Virus record (IMG/VR): IMGVR_UViG_3300034682_000288 | Span: 1-24,811 of that record | DNA from: a virus | Strand: one strand, 5' to 3' | DNA: 24,811 nt | In this document: positions 1-6,959 of the stretch, piece after piece | Numbering within the stretch: the first letter of the stretch is position 1 | Layout of the letters: every line of letters starts with the position of its first letter | The notes under the pieces: generated by a model | Told to the model about the DNA's origin: nothing | The model's input: only the letters and a program-made list of their open reading frames with translations | The model's database searches: none | Translations under genes and position numbers: made by a program

Positions 1-211
1 TGGCTCCCAGCCCACAACGCCACAGCCCCGCAAGGCGGCCCGAAGTAGAGCCAAACCCGCACCCCATATAGACTTCCGGCCATCAGGCTGATTTCAACAA
101 TCGCTTGACTGCGGACATTTTTTATTCCCGAGCCCATGCCATTCCAACTGACCCACGAAGCCGAGCGCCGCTGGGTGCTGGTGCTCATCCAAATCGAAGT
201 GAACCGCAACC

Positions 212-721
212 ATGAGCGACACCAAGCCCAAGACCCGCAAGAAGGCGGCGCCGGCTGAGGCCGGGTCGCCAGGTAAGCCGGGGCGCCCGAGCACGTTCAG
301 CCAGGAGGTGGCGGACGAAATATGCGAGCGCCTGTCGCAAGGTGAGCCCCTGCGCCAAATCTGCCGCGATGAACGGATGCCAGCTTGGCAAACCGTCTAT
401 GGCTGGAAAGCTGCGCACGAAGAGTTTTCCAAACGCATCGCGCACGCACGCGAGGCCGGCTTCGACGCCATCGCCGAAGAGTGCCTGGAGATCGCCGACG
501 AGACGGCTTTCGACACCGTCGAGACCGACCAAGGCTTTCGCGCCAACACCGAATGGATTAGCCGCAGCAAGCTCCGCGTCGAGACGCGTTTGAAGCTGCT
601 GGCGAAGTGGGATCCGAAGCGCTACGGCGACCGGGTCGACCTGAACCATGGCGGCCAGGACGGGAACCCGGTCGACCTGAACTGGACCATAAATTTCGTG
701 AAGCCGAAAGATGAAGGTTGA
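212..721 (+). CDS. Terminase small subunit
   Basis: The product (169 aa) should recognise phage DNA and load the large terminase subunit for packaging. After a basic, Ala/Pro-rich N-terminus, residues of roughly 27-66 form a helix-turn-helix-like region that contains PLRQICRDERMP and VYGWK, typical of the terminase small subunit family with an HTH 'resolvase-like' fold. The C-terminal half is charged and helical, as expected for oligomerisation and contact with the large subunit. The gene sits directly before terL and overlaps it by 11 bp, the usual terS-terL arrangement. No strong Shine-Dalgarno sequence precedes the ATG, so the start is the most natural one rather than a proven one. Confidence 0.88.
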   Translation: MSDTKPKTRKKAAPAEAGSPGKPGRPSTFSQEVADEICERLSQGEPLRQICRDERMPAWQTVYGWKAAHEEFSKRIAHAREAGFDAIAEECLEIADETAFDTVETDQGFRANTEWISRSKLRVETRLKLLAKWDPKRYGDRVDLNHGGQDGNPVDLNWTINFVKPKDEG

Positions 722-1964
722 ATTTCCCGAGAAGCTGCAGTTCCTACTGACCAAGAAGGCGCGCTACAAGGGCGCCAAGGGTGGCCGGGGTAGCGGCAAG
801 TCCTGGAGCGCGGCGAAGGCGCTGCTGATCCTGGGATCGACCACGAAGCTGCGCATTCTGTGCACGCGTGAGGTGCAGAAGTCGATTAAACAGTCGGTGC
901 ACAAGCTGCTGAAGGACCAGATCGAGGCGCTGGGCCTGTCGCGCTTCTACCAGGTGCTGGAGACCGAGATTCGGGGGCAAAACGGCACCGAGTTCAGTTT
1001 CTCTGGCCTGTCCGAACAGACGGTCGACTCGATCAAGTCGTTCGAAGGCTGCGACATCGTATGGGTCGAGGAAGCGCAGAGCGTCAGCAAACGTTCCTGG
1101 GCGGTGCTGATCCCGACGATCAGGAAGCCCGGCTCGGAAATCTGGCTGACCTTCAACCCCGAGCTGGACACCGACGAGACCTACGACCGGTTCATCACGA
1201 ACCAGCCCGAGGACGCGATCATCGTCGACATGAACTACATGGACAACCCATGGTTCCCCGACGTGCTGGAGAAGGAGCGGTTGCACGCCAAGGCCACGCT
1301 GCCCGAGGCCGAGTACCTGAACATCTGGGAAGGTAAGTGCAAGCCGGCCGTCACCGGCGCGATCTACTACGATGAGGTGACCAAGGCGACCGAAGAGCGG
1401 CGCATCTGCAATGTGCCTTACGACCCGCTGCTCAAGGTGCACGTCGTGCTCGACCTGGGCTGGAACGATGCGATGTCGATCAGCCTGGTACAGAAGCACT
1501 CGTCGGAGCTGCGCGTCATCGAGAACATCGAGGACAGCCATAAGACGCTCGACCACTACTCAGCGCTGCTGAAGGCGAAGAACCTGAACTGGGGCAAGCT
1601 GTTCCTGCCCCATGACGGCCGGCACAAGGACTTCAAGACCGGCAAGAGCGCCGAAGAGATCATGCGCGCGCTGGGCTGGGACGTCGCCATCACGCCGAAC
1701 ATGAGCATCGAGGACGGCATTCGGCTAACCCGCATGGCCTTCCCGCGCATCTACTTCGACAAGACGAAGGCCGCACGCATCGTGCAGTGCGCTAAGCGCT
1801 ACCGGCGCAGCATCAACAAGCAGACGCAGGAAGCCGGCGCGCCGCTGCACGATGAGTGGAGCCACGGCGCCGACAACCTGCGTTACATCGCGATCAACGC
1901 CGAGACGATGAGCAACGAGGATTGGGGTGGCGACCTGCCCTACAGATCAATAGGAATTGTGTAA
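711..1964 (+). CDS. Terminase large subunit (PBSX-type, Terminase_3)
   Basis: This 417-aa protein is the packaging motor: an ATPase that pumps DNA into the prohead and a nuclease that cuts the concatemer. The N-terminal ATPase domain has Walker A GGRGSGKS (24-31), Walker B DIVWVEEA (115-122) with the catalytic Glu, and a coupling motif LTFNP (146-150). The C-terminal RNase H-like nuclease domain shows the expected acidic residues in DLGWND (D248), LPHDGR (D302) and SHGADNLRY (D388). Length and motif order fit the PBSX/phage terminase family. It overlaps terS by 11 bp and its stop codon overlaps the portal start (TAATG). Confidence 0.95.
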   Translation: MKVEFPEKLQFLLTKKARYKGAKGGRGSGKSWSAAKALLILGSTTKLRILCTREVQKSIKQSVHKLLKDQIEALGLSRFYQVLETEIRGQNGTEFSFSGLSEQTVDSIKSFEGCDIVWVEEAQSVSKRSWAVLIPTIRKPGSEIWLTFNPELDTDETYDRFITNQPEDAIIVDMNYMDNPWFPDVLEKERLHAKATLPEAEYLNIWEGKCKPAVTGAIYYDEVTKATEERRICNVPYDPLLKVHVVLDLGWNDAMSISLVQKHSSELRVIENIEDSHKTLDHYSALLKAKNLNWGKLFLPHDGRHKDFKTGKSAEEIMRALGWDVAITPNMSIEDGIRLTRMAFPRIYFDKTKAARIVQCAKRYRRSINKQTQEAGAPLHDEWSHGADNLRYIAINAETMSNEDWGGDLPYRSIGIV

Positions 1965-4072
1965 TGGCTAAACTCGCCGCCGAAACATTCGACAAGCTGC
2001 TGGATCATGAGATCGAGCAGGCCACGACCTGGCAGAATCACGCCATCAACCCGGACCGTGAGCGCAACTACGCCAATTACCTGGGCCTGCCTGACGGGAA
2101 AGAGGTCGAAGGCCGCTCGCAGGTCGTGAGCTGGGACGTGTTCGAGACGGTCGAAGGCGCCCTGCCCGCGCTGCTGGACGTTTTCCTGTCGGGCGACAAC
2201 ATCGGCGAGTTCGAACCGGTGGGCGTCGAGGACGAGGAGTTCGCCGGCCAGGCCACGGACTACATCAACCACATCGTCAAGAAGCAGAACCCGGGATTCC
2301 TGATCTTCAACACCTGGTTCAAGGACGCGCTGCTGGCCAAGGTCGGCGTGGTGCGCGCGTTCTGGAACGACGCCGACAAGGTGACGCGCGAGAAGTACCG
2401 GGGCCTGGACCAGATGCAGCTGACCCTGCTCATGCAGCAGGAAGGCATCGAGGTGATCGAGCACCAGGTGCATGCGGATCCGGACGACGTGGCGCAGCGC
2501 GCGCAGCTGGAAGCCGGGATCAAGGCCATGGCGCCGGAAGCGGCGGCCCAGGCACAGGCGCAGCTCGCCCAGCCACCGGCGATGCTGTTCGACGTCGACC
2601 TGAAGGTCACCCGCAAGAAGGGTCAGGTCCAGATCCGCAACGTGCGGCCCGAGACCTTCCTGGTGTCGCGCCGCGCCTGCTCGATCTACGATTCGCCGCT
2701 GGTGGGCAACTACACGGTGCTGCGCCGCTCCGACCTGGTCGAGATGGGCATCCGGAAGGCCGACGCATTCGCGGTGCAGAGCTACGACATGAACGCGCAC
2801 GTCGACGGCCCCGAGTCGATCAAATCGCTGGCCGACGACGAAACCGAATCGCTGACCGACGACCAGACCTTCGACAAGGCGATGGAAGAGGTCACCCTGT
2901 TCGAGGGCTACATCCAGTGCGACCACGACGGCGATGGCATCGTCGAATGGCGGTATGTGCTGCGCGGCGCGAACATGACCCTGAAGAACGAGGAAGCCGA
3001 CGGCCACGACTACTGTGTCATTACGCCGATCCCGATCCCGCACCGCGTGCATGGGCTGGCCCTGGCCGACGTCACGGCGCCAATCCAGGCGACGAACACC
3101 GCGCTGACGCGCCAGTACCTGGACTCGCTCTACCTCGCGAACAACCCGCGCACGTACGTCAATACGGCTGCCGAGGTGAATTTGGCCGACCTGCTGGATA
3201 ACCGGATCGGCGGCATCGTACGCGGCAAGCGACCGATGATGGAGGCGCTGTCGCCGCTGGTAACCAGCGTGGTGGCCGCGCCGGCGCTCCAAGGCATCGA
3301 GTTCATGGACACGCGCCGCGAGGTCCGAACCGGCGTGACGCGCTACAACCAGGGCCTCGAGGCGGACAGCCTGAACAAAACCGCCACCGGCGTCAGCAAG
3401 ATCATGACGGCCAGCCAGCAGCGCATGCAGATGATCGCGCGCATCATGGCGGAAACCGGCGTCAAGGAGCTGTTCAAGCTGCTGCTCAAGCTGGTGTGCA
3501 AGCATCAGGACAAGGAAGCGACCGTGCGCATGCGCGGCCAGTGGGTGACGTTCAACCCGCGCGCCTGGTCCGATGAGATGGACGCGACGGTGAACGTCGG
3601 CCTGGGCACCGGCGACAAGGCCGAGACGGTGATGAACCTGCAGTTGGTCATCAACGAGCAGAAGCAGCTGGCGCAAACTGGCTCGCCCATGTTCGACCCG
3701 ATGAAGCTGTACAACGCCTACCGCGCGCTGCTCAAGGCGATGAACATCAAGGGTATCGACCAGTTCTTCAACGACCCGAGCAAGACCACGCCGCCACCGC
3801 CAGCACCGCCGCCACCGATGCCCGAGCAGATCCTGGCAGACGCGCAGAAGGAGGTCGAAATGATCAAGCTGCAGGGCCAGCGCGAAAAGATCGCGGCCGA
3901 CAAGGAGCTCAAGCAGCTGGACCTGCAGATCAAGGCCATCGACCTGCAGATCAAGGAGCGCGAGCTTTCCCTGAAGGAGGCCGTCGCGACCCGCGAGCAG
4001 AACCGCAAGGACATCGAGGCCGCAACCCGAGCAGCGCCGCAGCCGACCGCACCAGGAGCTTTCAATGAATGA
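1964..4072 (+). CDS. Portal protein, P22-type
   Basis: This 702-aa protein should form the dodecameric ring at the capsid vertex through which DNA enters and leaves. The length is close to P22 gp1 (about 725 aa), much longer than most siphophage portals, and the N-terminal half resembles the P22_portal family. Residues 607-622 are a proline-rich linker (runs of four prolines), followed by a charged helical segment from about 623 to 690 rich in K, E, Q and D. That segment fits the C-terminal barrel/coiled coil of P22-type portals. I chose the ATG at 1964, which overlaps the terL stop as TAATG; an upstream in-frame ATG at 1856 lies inside terL and would add 36 unlikely residues. Confidence 0.9.
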   Translation: MAKLAAETFDKLLDHEIEQATTWQNHAINPDRERNYANYLGLPDGKEVEGRSQVVSWDVFETVEGALPALLDVFLSGDNIGEFEPVGVEDEEFAGQATDYINHIVKKQNPGFLIFNTWFKDALLAKVGVVRAFWNDADKVTREKYRGLDQMQLTLLMQQEGIEVIEHQVHADPDDVAQRAQLEAGIKAMAPEAAAQAQAQLAQPPAMLFDVDLKVTRKKGQVQIRNVRPETFLVSRRACSIYDSPLVGNYTVLRRSDLVEMGIRKADAFAVQSYDMNAHVDGPESIKSLADDETESLTDDQTFDKAMEEVTLFEGYIQCDHDGDGIVEWRYVLRGANMTLKNEEADGHDYCVITPIPIPHRVHGLALADVTAPIQATNTALTRQYLDSLYLANNPRTYVNTAAEVNLADLLDNRIGGIVRGKRPMMEALSPLVTSVVAAPALQGIEFMDTRREVRTGVTRYNQGLEADSLNKTATGVSKIMTASQQRMQMIARIMAETGVKELFKLLLKLVCKHQDKEATVRMRGQWVTFNPRAWSDEMDATVNVGLGTGDKAETVMNLQLVINEQKQLAQTGSPMFDPMKLYNAYRALLKAMNIKGIDQFFNDPSKTTPPPPAPPPPMPEQILADAQKEVEMIKLQGQREKIAADKELKQLDLQIKAIDLQIKERELSLKEAVATREQNRKDIEAATRAAPQPTAPGAFNE

Positions 4073-4370
4073 CCAGCAGTACGCCGCTATCAGCCGCGCC
4101 GACGCCGCCAAACGGATCATGACCGACCCGATGGTGGTCGACGCGCTGAAGACTATCGAAGACGGCATCACCGAGGCATGGAAGGACCTGCCGACCCGCG
4201 ACACCGAGGGCCGGGAGCACCTGCACCGCCTGCTGCAGGCGAAGCGCCGCTTCGAGTCGATCTTCCAACTCGTTCTCCAGGAGGGTGAGCTGGCCAGCGC
4301 CGAGCTGCGCGCCGAGGAAGAACGCAAGAGCTTCATGACCCGCATAAAGGAACGTGTGAATGGCAACTAA
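4065..4370 (+). CDS. Small phage protein between portal and scaffold, unknown function
   Basis: The 101-aa product is highly charged and predicted mostly helical, with no membrane segment or signal peptide. It starts inside the end of the portal gene (8-bp overlap) behind an AGGAG Shine-Dalgarno sequence and so is translationally coupled to it. I do not recognise a domain. A segment with EGREHLHRLLQAKRRFE suggests a short amphipathic helix. Its place between portal and scaffold suggests a role in head assembly, but that is inference from position only. Confidence 0.75.
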   Translation: MNDQQYAAISRADAAKRIMTDPMVVDALKTIEDGITEAWKDLPTRDTEGREHLHRLLQAKRRFESIFQLVLQEGELASAELRAEEERKSFMTRIKERVNGN

Positions 4371-4575
4371 GAAGGCAACCACGCCCGAGCAGACCACCGT
4401 CGACCTCGAGGCATTCATCGCCCAGCACGAGCGCGCTGCGCAGGCCGCCGGCCTGGTCGTGACCGCGATCAGCTACCCCGGCGCCACGCCGCGGCTGCAC
4501 CCGGGCGTGTACTCGGGCTTCCCCATCACCACAGGCGAGCTGTCCGCCACGTACAGCGACGGCAGCACGCACTGA
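4360..4575 (+). CDS. Small phage protein, unknown function
   Basis: The product is 71 aa. It overlaps the previous gene by 11 bp and has a good AAAGGA ribosome binding site, so it is likely real and coupled. The N-terminal part is helical and charged; the C-terminal part is rich in G, P, S and T and probably extended. No family is recognised and no membrane segment is seen. It is the last gene before a Rho-independent terminator at 4632, closing the packaging/portal transcription segment. Confidence 0.65.
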   Translation: MATKKATTPEQTTVDLEAFIAQHERAAQAAGLVVTAISYPGATPRLHPGVYSGFPITTGELSATYSDGSTH

Positions 4576-4631
4576 ACCACCCGGGCATGTCGCGCGCCCC
4601 TGAGCGCGACCTGAAAAAAGACCAACCCTCT

Positions 4632-4660
4632 GGGCCCGCCGTGCGCGGGCTCTTTGTTTT
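4632..4660 (+). terminator. Rho-independent terminator after the terminase-portal segment
   Basis: An 8-bp GC-rich stem (4632-4639 with 4645-4652, one G-T wobble) with a 5-nt loop is followed by TTTGTTTT. It separates the packaging genes from the scaffold-capsid genes and may tune the ratio of the two groups. Confidence 0.75.
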
Positions 4661-4689
4661 GGGAGTCACATTCTTCTGAAGGATGAGCA

Positions 4690-5637
4690 ATGGACCAAGA
4701 GCAGCAACCCATCACCAGCATCGACCAGCTCGCGGCCGCCCTCGAGGCGGACGATTCGCAGGACCACCAGTATCCCGACAACGCCCAACCCAACGCGGAG
4801 GCGCAAAACGGCGATCCTGATGGCCAGGCCGAGTTGGAGGGCGACCAGCAGCAACCCGTCGAGGGTGAAGGCGATCAACCGGCCAGCGCGCCGGAATCGC
4901 TGGACGACACCGTTGTGAGCTGGGAAACCGCGAGCGGTGAAAAATTCGAGGTTCCCGTCGCCGAGATGAAGCTCGGCTACATGCGCGAGCAGGACTACCG
5001 TCACAAGACGCAGACCTTCGCGCAGGAGCGGGAACAGACGGTCCAGCACATCCAGCAGCAGTACCAGGCGGCCGAGACGTTCGCGGCGGACCTGGGCCAG
5101 TTGCATGCCGTCAATGCGCAGATTGCAGCGCTCGAGCAGGCGATCCCCACGATCGACCGCCAGGGCGACCCACTCGGCTACATGGACGTCATGAACCACC
5201 TGCAGCAACTGCGCGAGAACCGCGCCGGCATCACCGGCCGCGTGCAGCAGGTGCAGCAACAGCAGCAGACTCAGCAGCAACAGCAGTTCCAGCAGGCGCA
5301 GCAGCGCATGGTGCAGGAGCTGCAGACCTCGATCCCTGGCTTCAACCAGGAACTGGTCGGGAAGATGAACGCGACGGCCCAGGGCTACGGCTTCACCCAG
5401 GAAGAGCTGAGCCGCATCACCGACCCGCGCTTTGTCCGTCTGGTGCACGACGCCATGCAGCACAAGACGCTGCAGGCCAAGGCGCCGGCCGCGGTCAACA
5501 AGGTCAAGACGGCGCCGGTCAAGCCGGCCAAGCAGTCGTCGACGCCGACGTCCACAGATCTGGAAATCCAGGTCAAGAAGTTCAAAAGCAACAAGTCGCT
5601 CGGCACTTTCGCCGCGCTCCTCGAAAAAACTCTGTAA
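4690..5637 (+). CDS. Capsid scaffolding protein
   Basis: The 315-aa product should guide prohead assembly and leave before DNA packaging. The first 75 residues are acidic and disordered. Around 90-105 the motif GYMREQDYRHKTQ matches a motif I know from phage head-assembly/scaffold proteins (G-Y-x-R-x-x-D-Y-x-x-K-T-Q). A helical centre follows, with a glutamine-rich tract at about 186-206. The C-terminal tail (about 265-315) is basic, rich in K, P and A, and fits a coat-binding segment. It lies directly upstream of the major capsid gene, the usual place for a scaffold, and has an AAGGA ribosome binding site. Confidence 0.82.
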   Translation: MDQEQQPITSIDQLAAALEADDSQDHQYPDNAQPNAEAQNGDPDGQAELEGDQQQPVEGEGDQPASAPESLDDTVVSWETASGEKFEVPVAEMKLGYMREQDYRHKTQTFAQEREQTVQHIQQQYQAAETFAADLGQLHAVNAQIAALEQAIPTIDRQGDPLGYMDVMNHLQQLRENRAGITGRVQQVQQQQQTQQQQQFQQAQQRMVQELQTSIPGFNQELVGKMNATAQGYGFTQEELSRITDPRFVRLVHDAMQHKTLQAKAPAAVNKVKTAPVKPAKQSSTPTSTDLEIQVKKFKSNKSLGTFAALLEKTL

Positions 5638-5646
5638 GGAAAAATC

Positions 5647-6582
5647 ATGGCACAACTCGCCAATGCAATGGCAACCTTCAACGCCGTCGGTCTGCGCGAA
5701 TCGCTGGCCAACGAGATCTTCAACATCAGCCCGGAAGAAACCCCGTTCCTGTCGGCCATCGGCAAGGAAAAGGCTTCCGCGCAGTACGAAGAATGGCAGA
5801 CCGACGCCCTGGCGGCCGCCAGCAACAACAAGGTCGAGCAGGGTAACGAAGCGACCTTCGTCGCGATCACCCCGACCGCGCGCGTCGGCAACCGCATGCA
5901 GATCTCGGAAAAGACCTACGCGGTCACCGGCTCGCAGGAGGCGGTATCGAAGGCCGGCCGCAAGTCCGAGGTCGCCTACCAGGACGCGAAGAAGATGGTC
6001 GAGCTCAAGCGCGACATCGAATTTGCCGCACTGCAGAACACGACCGCGATCGCGGCCGCTGCCGGCGTCGCTGGCCAGGCGCGTGGTGTCGCCGGCTGGC
6101 TGCAGACCAACAACAGCCTGGGCGCTACCGGTGTGGCGCCGAACCCGGTCACCAACGTGGCACCGACCGACGGCACCGCGCGCGCGCTCACCGAGCAGAT
6201 GCTCAAGGACGTGGCCAAGGCGGCCTGGGACCAGGGCGGCAACCCTTCCCTGCTGTTCGTGCCATCGGCCCAGCGCGCGGCGGTGTCGGCCTTCACCGGC
6301 GGCGCCACCAAGTTCGACAAGACCGAAGACAAGACGCTGAACGCGACCGTCGAGGTTTACGTGGGCGACTTCGGCCGCTACTCGATCATCAACAGCCGCT
6401 ACCAGCGCTCGCGCGACATCTTCCTGCTGGACCCGGAGCTGTGGTCGCTGATGACCCTGCGTCCGATGAAGGGCGAGGACCTGGCCAAGACCGGCGACAG
6501 CAAGAAGCGCATGATCAACACCGAATGGACCCTCAAGAGCAAGAACGAGGCCGGTTCGGCGGCTATCCGCGACCTGTCGTAA
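5647..6582 (+). CDS. Major capsid protein, SU10-like (former DUF5309)
   Basis: This 311-aa protein should be the HK97-fold shell subunit. The N-terminal region with PEETPFLSAIG (about 31-41) and the segment around SEKTYAVTGSQE are typical of the SU10 major capsid protein family. The C-terminal part has YSIINSRYQ and a phage-capsid-like end with DPELW and LRPM. The length fits the family. It has a strong AAGGA ribosome binding site overlapping the scaffold stop, as expected for the most abundant protein, and a strong terminator follows it. Confidence 0.9.
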   Translation: MAQLANAMATFNAVGLRESLANEIFNISPEETPFLSAIGKEKASAQYEEWQTDALAAASNNKVEQGNEATFVAITPTARVGNRMQISEKTYAVTGSQEAVSKAGRKSEVAYQDAKKMVELKRDIEFAALQNTTAIAAAAGVAGQARGVAGWLQTNNSLGATGVAPNPVTNVAPTDGTARALTEQMLKDVAKAAWDQGGNPSLLFVPSAQRAAVSAFTGGATKFDKTEDKTLNATVEVYVGDFGRYSIINSRYQRSRDIFLLDPELWSLMTLRPMKGEDLAKTGDSKKRMINTEWTLKSKNEAGSAAIRDLS

Positions 6583-6604
6583 TCCCTCAACCGCAGTAAC
6601 ACGG

Positions 6605-6633
6605 AGCCGCCGGGGCAACTCGGCGGCTTTTTT
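6605..6633 (+). terminator. Rho-independent terminator after the capsid gene
   Basis: A stem of 9-10 bp (AGCCGCCG pairing with CGGCGGCT, extended by a G-T and a G-C pair) closes on a GCAA tetraloop and is followed by six T. The start codon of the next gene lies two bases downstream of the U-tract, so the two signals are physically joined. Confidence 0.85.
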
Positions 6634-6634
6634 C

Positions 6635-6952
6635 ATGGCTAAACGACTTCTCTCCATCAACGGCGCCACCGCCACCTACCTCCACGACGAGCAGGACGGC
6701 CGCCAGGCGATTGAAACCGTGGCCGACGTGTCGCGCGAGCTTGAACGCGCCAAGGCGCTGCACAACGCCGGCCGCACGCGCACCGGCATGGGTGACCGCC
6801 ACGTCGCGTCGATCCCGGTCACCGTGCTGGATGCCTGGGCCCGCCGCATCGGCAAGTGCTTCCAGGACGTGATGCAGGACCCGCGCCTCATGGACCGCTT
6901 CCTGGCCGATCCCGACCACCGCTATTTCGTAATCGACACCGCTTCCATCTGA
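6635..6952 (+). CDS. Conserved small phage protein, unknown function
   Basis: The 105-aa product has no membrane segment. It resembles a family I have seen in podovirus-like genomes near the capsid gene, with the pattern D-E-x-x-G followed by I-E-T-V-x-D-V and a downstream GDRHVASIPVTVL (about 53-65), ending with LADPDHRYF. The function is not known to me; a role in head completion is only a positional guess. It starts straight after the U-tract of the capsid terminator and has no Shine-Dalgarno sequence between hairpin and ATG. A later start would delete the conserved N-terminus, so 6635 is preferred. Confidence 0.75.
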   Translation: MAKRLLSINGATATYLHDEQDGRQAIETVADVSRELERAKALHNAGRTRTGMGDRHVASIPVTVLDAWARRIGKCFQDVMQDPRLMDRFLADPDHRYFVIDTASI

Positions 6953-6959
6953 GGCCCGC

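Noticed and set aside
105-133. TTGACT as a -35 box for the late operon
   Set aside because: No acceptable -10 box is found at 16-18 bp spacing, so a promoter is not supported.
136-258. 40-codon frame upstream of the small terminase gene
   Set aside because: It overlaps terS by 47 bp in another frame and has no ribosome binding site. It cannot be told from chance.
1940-4366. Very long open frame on - opposite the portal gene
   Set aside because: It is the mirror of a GC-rich gene with strong third-position bias. The translation is low-complexity (V, L, H, D, R-rich), has no family motif, and the + strand encodes a clear portal.
4666-6675. Long open frame on - opposite scaffold and capsid
   Set aside because: Same shadow effect; the + strand carries recognisable scaffold and capsid proteins with ribosome binding sites.
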